From Pseudomonadota bacterium (GTDB lineage: Bacteria; Pseudomonadota; Alphaproteobacteria; Sphingomonadales; Sphingomonadaceae): a stretch of DNA of 7,724 nt. The stretch spans positions 1 through 7,724 of the forward strand of contig JAEWCK010000195.1 in the NCBI GenBank assembly GCA_023390675.1, read 5' to 3'. The notes under the pieces were generated by a model. The model was given only the letters and a program-made list of their open reading frames with translations. It was not told the DNA's origin and did not search any database. Of this stretch, positions 1 through 5,870 are shown one piece after another (within the stretch, counting starts at the first letter, position 1; each line of letters begins with the position of its first letter). The position numbers and the translations under genes are program-made.

Positions 1-284
1 GGGACGACGATGTGGAGTTGCTCGCGCGTCCTGCCGACATCGCCGCGCTCGAAGGCGTCGACCATCTCCTCGTCGAGGGCGGGGCGGAGACCGCGGCTGC
101 ATTCCTGCGCGAAGACCTGGTCGATCGGCTGCTGCTTTATCGCGCGCCGATCCTGATCGGCGAAGGCAGGCCGGCGCTCGGCCATATCGGCCTCGCCGCG
201 CTCGCCGATGCGCATGGCCGCTGGCGGCTTGCCGACGAACGGCAGCTTGGCAGCGACCGGCTCGAAGTCTACGAGCGCGCATAA
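1..284 (+). CDS. ribD: RibD, C-terminal end (partial): 5-amino-6-(5-phosphoribosylamino)uracil reductase domain
   Basis: This is the 3' end of the bifunctional pyrimidine deaminase/reductase of riboflavin synthesis; the 5' part lies before the window. The frame is open from base 3 to the TAA at 282-284 (about 93 residues), with no need for a start inside the window. The visible part carries the reductase-domain signature HLLVEGGAETAAAFL, followed by LVDRLLLYRAPILIGEG. That resembles the end of the RibD reductase domain, which uses NADPH to reduce the ribosyl side chain of the deaminated intermediate. The deaminase zinc motif cannot be seen because it would be upstream. Its stop overlaps the start of the riboflavin synthase gene by one base (TAATG), and the three genes after that are also riboflavin genes, which supports the call strongly. 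A stand-alone RibD-like reductase is the alternative, less likely in this operon. Confidence 0.9.
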   Translation, partial: DDDVELLARPADIAALEGVDHLLVEGGAETAAAFLREDLVDRLLLYRAPILIGEGRPALGHIGLAALADAHGRWRLADERQLGSDRLEVYERA

Positions 285-892
285 TGTTCACGGGAATCGT
301 CACCGATATCGGCACGGTCGAAGCCACCGAAAGCCACGGCGACCTGCATGTCCGCGTCTCGACCGCCTACGACACCGCCGCGATCGATCTCGGCGCGTCC
401 ATCGCCTGCTCGGGCGTGTGTCTCACCGTGGTCGACAAGGCTCAGGGCTGGGTCGCGTTCGACGTCTCGGGCGAGACCGTCAGCCGCACTGCGCGCGGCA
501 TGTGGGCGTCGGGGCGCAAGCTCAACCTCGAGCGCGCGCTACGCCTCGGCGACGAGCTGGGAGGGCATATCGTCACCGGCCATGTCGACGGGATCGGCAG
601 CGTCAGGTCGGTCGACGAGGTCGGCGGCTCGCACCATGTCGTGATCGCCGCCGCACCCGATCTCGCGCCCTATATCGCGCCCAAGGGCTCGATCACCGTC
701 GACGGCGTCTCGCTCACCGTCAATGCCGTGCGCGACACGCCCGAGGGTGTCGAGTTCGACCTCAATATCATTCCTCACACTGCCGCCGTCACTACGTTCG
801 GGACCCTGCAGCCGGGCCAGCCGGTCAATCTCGAGATCGACGTCCTCGCCCGCTATCTTCAGCGCATGGAGGCGCTTCGTGGCAAAGCCTGA
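284..892 (+). CDS. ribE: Riboflavin synthase, alpha chain
   Basis: Catalyses the last step of riboflavin synthesis: two molecules of 6,7-dimethyl-8-ribityllumazine dismutate to riboflavin and the pyrimidine precursor, in the cytosol. The 202-residue product has the usual family length and two tandem lumazine-binding barrels. Barrel 1 begins with the diagnostic MFTGIV, and F2 belongs to the known active site. CSGVCLTVV (42-50) holds the family's catalytic cysteine, C46 here. Barrel 2 begins around GDELGGHIVTGHVDG (89-103), with H95 and H100 matching conserved active-site histidines; KGSITVDGVSLTVN follows. The ATG overlaps the ribD stop (TAATG) and has only a weak Shine-Dalgarno, so translational coupling is likely. 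The 3' end overlaps the next gene by 14 bases. The gene is called ribC or ribE depending on the naming tradition; the enzyme identity is secure. Confidence 0.96.
   Translation: MFTGIVTDIGTVEATESHGDLHVRVSTAYDTAAIDLGASIACSGVCLTVVDKAQGWVAFDVSGETVSRTARGMWASGRKLNLERALRLGDELGGHIVTGHVDGIGSVRSVDEVGGSHHVVIAAAPDLAPYIAPKGSITVDGVSLTVNAVRDTPEGVEFDLNIIPHTAAVTTFGTLQPGQPVNLEIDVLARYLQRMEALRGKA
868..872 (+). promoter_or_regulatory. Shine-Dalgarno of ribBX (decides the start)
   Basis: A perfect GGAGG lies inside the end of the riboflavin synthase gene, six bases before the GTG at 879. It fixes the ribB start at 879 rather than at the upstream in-frame codon at 723, which has no such site and would run deep inside ribE. 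Confidence 0.75.
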
Positions 893-2012
893 AATCGCCC
901 GTTTGAAGCACGGCTTCCTCTCCTCGCCCGAAGAGCTGATCGACGAGGCGCGCAACGGCCGGATGTTCATCCTCGTCGACGACGAGGACCGCGAGAACGA
1001 AGGCGACCTCGTCATCCCCGCGCAAATGGCGACCCCCGACGCGATCAACTTCATGGCGCGCTTCGGCCGCGGGCTGATCTGCCTCGCGCTGACGTCGGAG
1101 CGCACCCGCCAGCTCGGCCTCGAGCCGATGACGCGCGAGAATCGCACCCAGCTCGGCACGGCGTTCACCGTCTCGATCGAGGCGAAGGAAGGCATTTCGA
1201 CCGGCATCTCCGCCGCCGATCGCGCGCGCACGGTTGCCGTGGCGATCGACGCGTCGAACGGTCCCGAGGCGATCGTCTCGCCCGGTCATATCTTTCCGCT
1301 GATCGCGCGCGACGGCGGCGTGCTCGTCCGCACCGGCCATACCGAGGCGGCGGTCGACGTCGCGCGCCTCGCCGGGCTCAATCCCTCGGGCGTGATCTGC
1401 GAGATCATGAAGGACGACGGGACGATGGCGCGCCTCGACGATCTGATCGCCTTCGCCCAGTTCCACAATCTGAAGCTCGGCACGATCCGCGACCTGATCG
1501 CCTATCGCCGCCGCCACGATCATCTCGTCGAGAAGCGCGCCGAGGCGCGTTTCGAGAGCGAATGGGGCGGCGAATGGACCGCGATGACCTTCTGGAACAA
1601 GGCGACCGAGACCGAGCAGGTCGCGCTGGTCAAGGGCAAGGTCGATCCCGACAAGCCTACCTTGGTCCGCATGCACGCGCTCTCGCCGTTCAGCGACATG
1701 TTCGGCGAGGGCGGACCGCGCGGCGAGCTGCTCCGTCGCTCGATGGAGATCATCGGCGCGGAGGGCGCGGGCGTGGTCGTGGTGATCAACAAGCCGCGCC
1801 CCGACCAGTTCACCAAGGCGCTCCAGGCGCGCGCGGGCACGCTCGAGGCGAAGGACATGGATGAGCTGCGCGATTACGGCGTCGGCGCGACGATCCTCAC
1901 CGAGCTTGGCGTGCAGGACATGATCCTGCTCACCAACACCCATCACACGCTGGTCGGGCTCGACGGCTATGGCCTGTCGATCGTCGGCGAGCGGCCGATT
2001 CCGGAGAATTGA
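879..2012 (+). CDS. ribB: RibBX: 3,4-dihydroxy-2-butanone 4-phosphate synthase with degenerate GTP cyclohydrolase II-like domain
   Basis: The N-terminal domain makes 3,4-dihydroxy-2-butanone 4-phosphate (and formate) from ribulose 5-phosphate, the four-carbon partner in lumazine formation. With the GTG start the protein has 377 residues. RibB spans about 1-210. Visible family motifs are the acidic DDEDRENEGD (34-43; metal and substrate binding), FGRGLICLAL (62-71), GISAADRA (109-116), PGHIFPL (135-141) and RTGHTEAAVDVARL (151-164). Residues 211-377 resemble RibA in layout (VRMHALSPFSDMFGEGGPRG, 263-282) but lack all three zinc-binding cysteines: the aligned positions are S269, P280 and G282. 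The domain is therefore unlikely to open the GTP ring. This matches the RibBX type known in Proteobacteria. The GTG overlaps ribE by 14 bases, and lumazine synthase follows. A true bifunctional ribBA is the rejected alternative. Confidence 0.92.
   Translation: MAKPEIARLKHGFLSSPEELIDEARNGRMFILVDDEDRENEGDLVIPAQMATPDAINFMARFGRGLICLALTSERTRQLGLEPMTRENRTQLGTAFTVSIEAKEGISTGISAADRARTVAVAIDASNGPEAIVSPGHIFPLIARDGGVLVRTGHTEAAVDVARLAGLNPSGVICEIMKDDGTMARLDDLIAFAQFHNLKLGTIRDLIAYRRRHDHLVEKRAEARFESEWGGEWTAMTFWNKATETEQVALVKGKVDPDKPTLVRMHALSPFSDMFGEGGPRGELLRRSMEIIGAEGAGVVVVINKPRPDQFTKALQARAGTLEAKDMDELRDYGVGATILTELGVQDMILLTNTHHTLVGLDGYGLSIVGERPIPEN
2003..2006 (+). promoter_or_regulatory. Shine-Dalgarno of ribH
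   Basis: GGAG in the last codons of ribBX lies eight bases before the GTG at 2015 but only two before the TTG at 2009. This spacing favours GTG 2015 as the lumazine synthase start. Confidence 0.6.
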
Positions 2013-2014
2013 GC

Positions 2015-2434
2015 GTGGCGAAGGTCCTGATCGTCGAGGCGCGCTTCTACGCGCATCTGAACGACCTGCTGCTCGCAGGCGCGCGCGCCGCGATCGAGGA
2101 AGCGGGGCATGCGCACGAGACGATCACCGTTCCCGGCGCGCTCGAGATCCCCGGCGCGGTGGCGATGGCGGCCGAGACCGGGCGGTATGACGCCTTCGTC
2201 GCGCTGGGCGTCGTGATCCGCGGCGAGACCTGGCATTTCGAGATCGTCTCGAACGAAAGCGCGCGCGGGCTGATGGCGCTGGCGATGGACGGAATTCCGA
2301 TCGGCAACGGCATCCTCACGGTCGAGAACGAGGCGCAGGCGCTGGTTCGCGCCCGCCCCGACCAGAAGGACAAGGGCGGCGAGGCGGCGAAGGCGGCGCT
2401 GGCGATGCTCGCGCTCAAGGGCCGGTTCGGCTGA
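2015..2434 (+). CDS. ribH: 6,7-dimethyl-8-ribityllumazine synthase
   Basis: Condenses 5-amino-6-ribitylaminouracil with 3,4-dihydroxy-2-butanone 4-phosphate to lumazine, the substrate of riboflavin synthase; the enzyme forms a cytosolic oligomer. The GTG start gives 139 residues, slightly short for the family (commonly about 140-160), beginning MAKVLIVEARFY. Motifs are VPGALEIPGAV (39-49), LGVVIRGETWHFEIV (64-78) with the conserved catalytic histidine at H74, GNGILTVEN (97-105), and R112 in the position of the phosphate-binding arginine. No frame break or missing catalytic residue is evident. A TTG at 2009 would add two residues and overlap the ribB stop, but its Shine-Dalgarno spacing is poor. 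It sits two bases after ribBX and one base before a membrane protein gene. Whether it is the type I or type II form cannot be settled by eye. Confidence 0.95.
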   Translation: MAKVLIVEARFYAHLNDLLLAGARAAIEEAGHAHETITVPGALEIPGAVAMAAETGRYDAFVALGVVIRGETWHFEIVSNESARGLMALAMDGIPIGNGILTVENEAQALVRARPDQKDKGGEAAKAALAMLALKGRFG

Positions 2435-2435
2435 C

Positions 2436-2855
2436 ATGCCGATCGAGCCGCCGCCGACTCGCTACAAGGTGGTCGAGCGCGGACGGCGGCTCGAAGTGAT
2501 CGACACCTGGGCCGAAGGACCGCCCGAGCGCTCCGCGACTGACCAACCGATCAAACTCGCCGATTCGCGCGGCTTCGAAGCCGGCCCGGCCCTCACGCTC
2601 GTCACGCAGCGCTGGTTCGACGATCAGGCGCCGCGTCGCATCCGCGTCGGGCAGCAGGGGCAGAGCCAGCTCGTCGTGGCCGCGATCCTGGTCCTGATCG
2701 CGGGCGCCTTCCTCTATGCGCTGTTCGACTGGATCGTCCTGCTGCCGATCGGTTTCCTGCTGGTGCAGCCCAGAATTTGGCGTGGCGTGCGCGCGTTGCT
2801 CACGGCGTGGCTCACCGCGCTCGATCAGTCGGATACCGGCTCGAGCGCCGGATAG
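2436..2855 (+). CDS. Small predicted membrane protein of unknown function, last gene of the riboflavin operon
   Basis: I do not recognise a named family. The 139-residue product has a hydrophilic N-terminal part (about 1-78) rich in charged residues and proline, with a short RYKVVERGRRLEVIDTW stretch that could form beta strands. A hydrophobic region follows (about 79-112, AAILVLIAGAFLYALFDWIV then LLPIGFLLVQP), long enough for one long or two short membrane helices. The tail is short and amphipathic. No signal peptide, cysteines or catalytic motif stand out. The ATG lies one base after the ribH stop, and only a weak AAGG lies upstream, so it is probably translated by coupling from ribH. Codon use resembles its neighbours, and the frame is intact over its full length, so it is likely a real gene. 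Its 3' end overlaps the ene-reductase gene on the other strand by 31 bases. A role in riboflavin supply would be only guilt by association. Confidence 0.75.
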   Translation: MPIEPPPTRYKVVERGRRLEVIDTWAEGPPERSATDQPIKLADSRGFEAGPALTLVTQRWFDDQAPRRIRVGQQGQSQLVVAAILVLIAGAFLYALFDWIVLLPIGFLLVQPRIWRGVRALLTAWLTALDQSDTGSSAG

Positions 2856-3913
2856 TCGGTATAGCCCTCGGGTCCTTGCGTGTAGAAAGTCGCAGGATCG
2901 GGCTTGTTGAGCGAGGCGCCGCTACGCATCCGCTCGACGAGGTCGGGATTGGCGAGGAAGGGCCGCCCGAACGCGATCGCGTCGGCAAGGCCCGAATCGA
3001 TATCCTCCTGCGCGTTGGCCCGGCGATAGTCCTGGTTGAGGACGAGCGGCTGCTCGAACACCTCGCGGATCAGCGGCGAGAGGCGCGGCGCATCGCTCGG
3101 GCGGAAGCTGCTGCCCGGCTTCGATTCCCTGAGCTCGAGGAACGCGATGCCCTGCTCGCCCAGCCATTTCGCGGCGGGGACGAACACCGCTTCGGGGTTC
3201 GAGTCCTCGACTCCCTGCACTTCGCCATTGGGCGAGAAGCGCACCGCCGTCCGCCCCGCGCCGGCCTCGGCGATCAGCCGCGCGGTCGCCTCGCGGAGCA
3301 GCCGCGCGCGGTTCTCGGGGCTGCCGCCATAGTCGTCGTCGCGCAGGTTCGAATTGTCGCGCAGGAACTGGTCGATCAGATAGCCATTGGCGGCGTGGAG
3401 CTGGACCCCGTCGAACCCGGCGGCGAGCGCATTGCGCGTCGCCTGGCTATAGTCGTCGAGCACGCGCGCGATGTCGTCCCGCGTCGCCGGCCGCGCCTCG
3501 GCATAAGGCTGCTTGCCGGCATAGGTATGCGCCTCGCCCGGCGCCGTCGTCGCCGAGGCCGAGAGCGGCTGCGCACCGCCGAGAAAGTCGGGATGGACGA
3601 TCCGCCCCATATGCCAGAGCTGCGCGAAGATCCGCCCGCCGGCCTCGTGGACCGCCTCGACCACCGGCTTCCAGCCCTCGACCTGCGCGGCGGTCCACAG
3701 CCCGGGGGCATAGGGCCAGCCCAGCCCCTCGCGGCTGATCCCCGTCGCCTCCGAGATGATCAGCCCCGCCGCCGCGCGCTGGACGTAATATTCGGCCATC
3801 AGCGGCGTCGGGACATGCTCGCGCGTCGCGCGGCCGCGCGTCAGCGGCGCCATCAGGATGCGGTTGGGCGCGGTGATCGCGCCAAGCTGGATGGGATCGA
3901 ACAGGCTGGGCAT
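2825..3913 (-). CDS. Old Yellow Enzyme family FMN-dependent ene-reductase (NemA-like alkene reductase)
   Basis: A cytosolic FMN TIM-barrel enzyme that reduces activated C=C bonds (enones, maleimides, sometimes nitro compounds) with NAD(P)H. The chosen ATG gives 362 residues, typical for the family, beginning MPSLFDPIQLGAITAPNRI. Visible motifs are MAPLTRGRA (21-29), the FMN-side AQLWHMGRI (97-105), and LHAANGYLIDQFLRD (172-186), in which H173 and N176 are the substrate-binding HxxN pair and Y178 is at the proton-donor position. DDDYGGSPENRARL and, near the end, AIAFGRPFLANPDL complete the pattern. The frame stays open upstream to 3994, but that extension has no family similarity and would cross into the divergent transporter gene; an AGAAGGGG lies 11 bases before the chosen ATG. 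It is convergent with the riboflavin operon (31-base overlap) and divergent from the EamA gene. The physiological substrate cannot be told. Confidence 0.93.
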   Translation of the reverse strand: MPSLFDPIQLGAITAPNRILMAPLTRGRATREHVPTPLMAEYYVQRAAAGLIISEATGISREGLGWPYAPGLWTAAQVEGWKPVVEAVHEAGGRIFAQLWHMGRIVHPDFLGGAQPLSASATTAPGEAHTYAGKQPYAEARPATRDDIARVLDDYSQATRNALAAGFDGVQLHAANGYLIDQFLRDNSNLRDDDYGGSPENRARLLREATARLIAEAGAGRTAVRFSPNGEVQGVEDSNPEAVFVPAAKWLGEQGIAFLELRESKPGSSFRPSDAPRLSPLIREVFEQPLVLNQDYRRANAQEDIDSGLADAIAFGRPFLANPDLVERMRSGASLNKPDPATFYTQGPEGYTDYPALEPVSD

Positions 3914-3969
3914 GGGTGACGAAACCCCTTCTATTGTGACGGCGGGGAGATAGGGCGCTACAGGGCGCC
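3914..3969. promoter_or_regulatory. Divergent intergenic region (ene-reductase / EamA transporter)
   Basis: These 56 bases must serve the 5' ends of two divergent genes. I see no convincing -35/-10 pair for either direction. GTGAC occurs twice 20 bases apart (3916-3920 and 3936-3940), and AGGGCGC occurs twice 10 bases apart (3952-3958 and 3962-3968). These spacings equal whole helical turns and could be protein-binding sites, but both repeats are short and may be chance in GC-rich DNA. Confidence 0.35.
3925..3932 (-). promoter_or_regulatory. Shine-Dalgarno candidate of the ene-reductase
   Basis: Read on the - strand this is AGAAGGGG, 11 bases before the ATG at 3913. The spacing is somewhat long, but no better site is present. 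Confidence 0.4.
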
Positions 3970-4899
3970 ATGCACGACAACGGGCCGCAAACAAAAACTG
4001 CGCAGCATCAAACGCGCGCTGCCTTGCCGATCCTCGCGCTGCTCGGCGGGAACCTCGCGCTCGCCTTCGGGCCGTGGTTCGTCCGTCTCGCCGATGTCGG
4101 CCCGGTCGCGGCGGGGTTCTGGCGGATCACGCTCGCGGCGCCCCTGCTCGTCGCGCTCGCTTATGTCGGCAATCGCCGCCCCTTCGCTCCCGCGCGCGGC
4201 CTCTGGCTGCTGACCGCGTTCGGCGGGCTCGCCTTCGCCGCCGATCTCGCGAGCTGGCATCTGGGCATCCTCCGCACCACGCTCGCCAATTCGACCTTGT
4301 TCGGCAATTCCGCGACCTTGATGTTTCCTATCTACGGCTTCGTCGCCGCGCGCATGTGGCCGACGCGGACGCAGGGCCTCGCGCTGTTTCTCGCCGCCGC
4401 AGGCGCGGCTTTGCTCCTCGGCCGCTCGTACGAGCTTTCGCCCAAGCACCTCGCAGGCGACTTGCTCTGCCTGCTCGCGGGCACGCTCTACACGGTCTAT
4501 TTCATCCTGATGGCGCGCGTGCGCGAGGTCATGGCCCCGATCCCCGCGCTCGCGCTTTCGACGATCGCGAGCATCTTGCCGTTGCTGCTTGCGGCATATG
4601 CGGCAGGGGAGACGATCTGGCCCGCGCATTGGGGCATATTGATCGGCCTCGCGCTGGCGAGCCAGGTCATCGGGCAGGGACTGATGATCTACGCGATCGG
4701 GCTGCTCTCGCCGCTCGTCGTCGGCATCGCCCTGCTCACCCAGCCGGTGGTCGCGGGCACCGTCGGCTGGATCGTCTATGGCGAGCGGCTGGGCGTGCCC
4801 GATTTCATCGGCGCGATCCTCGTCGCGATCGCCCTGGTGCTCGTCCGCGGGGGCGGCCCGCGGGTTGCGTCCGGGGCGGAGGAGCCTAAACCGGCGTGA
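3970..4899 (+). CDS. DMT superfamily transporter, EamA family
   Basis: An inner-membrane drug/metabolite-type transporter of 309 residues, the usual length. The sequence alternates hydrophobic helices and short loops, consistent with ten membrane segments as two EamA repeats (about 20-145 and 160-295). Recognisable family features are the N-terminal LALLGGNLALAFGPWFVRLA, the helix-loop SWHLGILRTTLANSTLFGN in repeat 1, and GERLGVPDFIGAILVAIALVLVR at the end of repeat 2. The tail is short and charged. The substrate is unknown; EamA members export amino acids, metabolites or toxins, and some have other roles. The ATG has only a weak AGGG four bases upstream. The stop overlaps the next start as TGATG, so it is co-transcribed with the COQ9 family gene. 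It is divergent from the ene-reductase across 56 bases. Confidence 0.92.
   Translation: MHDNGPQTKTAQHQTRAALPILALLGGNLALAFGPWFVRLADVGPVAAGFWRITLAAPLLVALAYVGNRRPFAPARGLWLLTAFGGLAFAADLASWHLGILRTTLANSTLFGNSATLMFPIYGFVAARMWPTRTQGLALFLAAAGAALLLGRSYELSPKHLAGDLLCLLAGTLYTVYFILMARVREVMAPIPALALSTIASILPLLLAAYAAGETIWPAHWGILIGLALASQVIGQGLMIYAIGLLSPLVVGIALLTQPVVAGTVGWIVYGERLGVPDFIGAILVAIALVLVRGGGPRVASGAEEPKPA
4878..4884 (+). promoter_or_regulatory. Shine-Dalgarno of the COQ9 family gene
   Basis: GGAGGAG inside the end of the EamA gene. It lies 14 bases before the ATG at 4899 and 11 before an in-frame GTG at 4896. The two starts differ by one residue, and this site cannot separate them firmly. Confidence 0.5.
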
Positions 4900-5552
4900 T
4901 GGACCTCGCCGACGCGACTCTCGACGAACTGCGCGCCGCGCTCGCGCCGCAAGTCGCCGCGAACGCCGCGTTCGACGGCTGGAACCAGCGCGCGCTCGAT
5001 GCCGCGGCGGATTCGCTCGGCGTCGACCGCGGCGTCGCCCGCCTCGCTTTCACCGACGGCCCGATCGCGATGATCGACGCGTGGTTCGCGCACATCGACG
5101 CGGCGATGCTCGCGACGCTCGGCGATCGCATCGGCAACATGAAGATCCGCGACCGCATCACTGCTTTGGTCGAGACCCGGCTCGACTTGCTCGCGCCCAA
5201 TCGCGAAGCGCTGCGCCGCGCCGCCGCAATCCTCGCCATGCCGCAGAACGCCCCGCGCGCCGCCCGGCTCGGCTGGCGCGCCGCCGATGTGATGTGGCGC
5301 GCCGCGGGCGACACCGCGACCGACTACAATCACTATACCAAGCGCGGCATCCTCGCCGGCGTCTATGCGGCGACGATCACGGTGTTCCTCGGCGACGAAA
5401 GCGAGGGCCATGCCGACACAAGCGCCTTCCTCGCGCGGCGGATCGAGGGGATCATGGCGTTCGAGAAGGCCAAGCACGGCTTCCTGACGCGCACGCAGCA
5501 CCGCCCGAGCCTGTCGCGCTTCATCGGCCGCCTGCGCTATCCGGCGGTGTGA
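4899..5552 (+). CDS. COQ9 family protein (ubiquinone biosynthesis accessory factor)
   Basis: COQ9 proteins have a TetR-like helical fold and bind lipid. In mitochondria COQ9 presents the quinone intermediate to COQ7, and bacterial members are thought to help ubiquinone synthesis. The 217-residue product shows the family pattern throughout: AAFDGWNQRALDAAADSLGV near the N-terminus, NMKIRDRITALVETRLDLL in the middle, then the highly conserved WRAADVMWRAAGDTATDYNH and YTKRGILAGVYAATI, and ARRIEGIMAFEKAKHG near the C-terminus. The pattern is closer to COQ9 than to a DNA-binding TetR regulator: the tryptophan-rich MWRAAGDT and YTKR motifs are diagnostic. The ATG overlaps the EamA stop (TGATG); an in-frame GTG one codon earlier (4896) is possible. 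It lies 45 bases before feoA, with a putative Fur site between. Why it is paired with an EamA transporter is not evident. Confidence 0.92.
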   Translation: MDLADATLDELRAALAPQVAANAAFDGWNQRALDAAADSLGVDRGVARLAFTDGPIAMIDAWFAHIDAAMLATLGDRIGNMKIRDRITALVETRLDLLAPNREALRRAAAILAMPQNAPRAARLGWRAADVMWRAAGDTATDYNHYTKRGILAGVYAATITVFLGDESEGHADTSAFLARRIEGIMAFEKAKHGFLTRTQHRPSLSRFIGRLRYPAV

Positions 5553-5575
5553 CTCAGGCCTAGCGCTGCGCGATC

Positions 5576-5594
5576 GTTATTGATAATCAGTCGC
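5576..5594. promoter_or_regulatory. Putative Fur box upstream of feoAB
   Basis: The 19 bases match the classical Fur consensus GATAATGATAATCATTATC at 14 of 19 positions. They are centred on a perfect TGAT-A-ATCA palindrome (5581-5589) and flanked by a CGCA half-site-like end. It is strikingly AT-rich in otherwise very GC-rich DNA. The site lies directly before a ferrous iron transport operon, a classical Fur target. Occupancy by Fur with iron would block the -10-like element inside it. This is an inference from sequence and context only. Confidence 0.6.
5582..5587 (+). promoter_or_regulatory. Candidate -10 element for feoAB
   Basis: GATAAT (five of six matches to TATAAT) lies inside the Fur box, 10 bases before the feoA ATG. 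No good -35 hexamer is found at the usual distance. If used, transcription would start about at the ATG, giving a leaderless or nearly leaderless message, which fits the lack of a Shine-Dalgarno. Confidence 0.35.
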
Positions 5595-5597
5595 ATC

Positions 5598-5870
5598 ATG
5601 AACGTCGCGACTGCGATTCCCGCGCCCCTCCGACTCGTCCAGCTGCCGCGCCACAGGCCCGGCACCGTGGCCGCGATCGATTGGCACGCGCTGTCCGAGC
5701 CCGAGGGCCGGCGCCTGCGCGAGCTCGGGCTCGACGAAGGCGTCGAAGTCGAACTGCTGCACAAATCGGGGCTGCTCGGCGGCGGGCCGGTGGCGTGCCG
5801 GATCGGACGGATGACGGTGGCGCTGCGCCGTCACGTCGCCCAGGCCATCCACGTCAGCCCCGCGCCATGA
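5598..5870 (+). CDS. feoA: Ferrous iron transport protein A
   Basis: FeoA is a small cytosolic SH3-like protein that works with the FeoB iron channel. The product has 90 residues, a little longer than the usual 75 or so because of a proline-containing N-terminal stretch before the core. The core (about 12-86) shows the family pattern: LVQLPRHRPGTVAAID, EGRRLRELGLDEGVEVELLH, and GGGPVACRIGRMTVALRRHVAQAIHV. The ATG was chosen because a TTG at 5580 would place the start inside the putative Fur box. Neither start has a visible Shine-Dalgarno, and the message may be leaderless. The stop overlaps the feoB start as ATGA. The gene follows the COQ9 family gene after 45 bases that hold the putative iron-regulated promoter. 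Iron repression by Fur is expected but not shown. Confidence 0.93.
   Translation: MNVATAIPAPLRLVQLPRHRPGTVAAIDWHALSEPEGRRLRELGLDEGVEVELLHKSGLLGGGPVACRIGRMTVALRRHVAQAIHVSPAP

Noticed and set aside
1..283. FMN riboswitch upstream of the riboflavin genes
   Set aside because: The visible bases are coding sequence of ribD. A riboswitch, if present, would lie before the window.
723..878. N-terminal extension of ribBX to an upstream in-frame start
   Set aside because: The extension lies inside ribE in another frame and has no RibB similarity; GGAGG six bases before GTG 879 decides the start.
825..1946. Open frame of 373 codons on the - strand opposite ribBX
   Set aside because: Composition is biased (R, D, H, A), no domain is seen, and it is fully covered by a clear riboflavin gene.
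2777..3919. Open frame of 380 codons on the + strand opposite the ene-reductase
   Set aside because: Arginine-rich, motif-free shadow of the Old Yellow Enzyme gene, whose catalytic motifs fix the coding strand.
3914..3994. Longer start for the ene-reductase
   Set aside because: The 27 extra residues show no family similarity and cover the divergent gap and the start of the EamA gene.
4899..5552. TetR family DNA-binding regulator of feoAB
   Set aside because: The COQ9 fold resembles TetR, but the MWRAAGDT and YTKR motifs and the whole-length pattern are those of COQ9.
5553..5597. Rho-independent terminator after the COQ9 gene
   Set aside because: Only very short GC palindromes (AGGCCT, AGCGCT) are present, with no stable stem followed by a T-run; the T/A-rich part is better explained as the Fur/-10 site.
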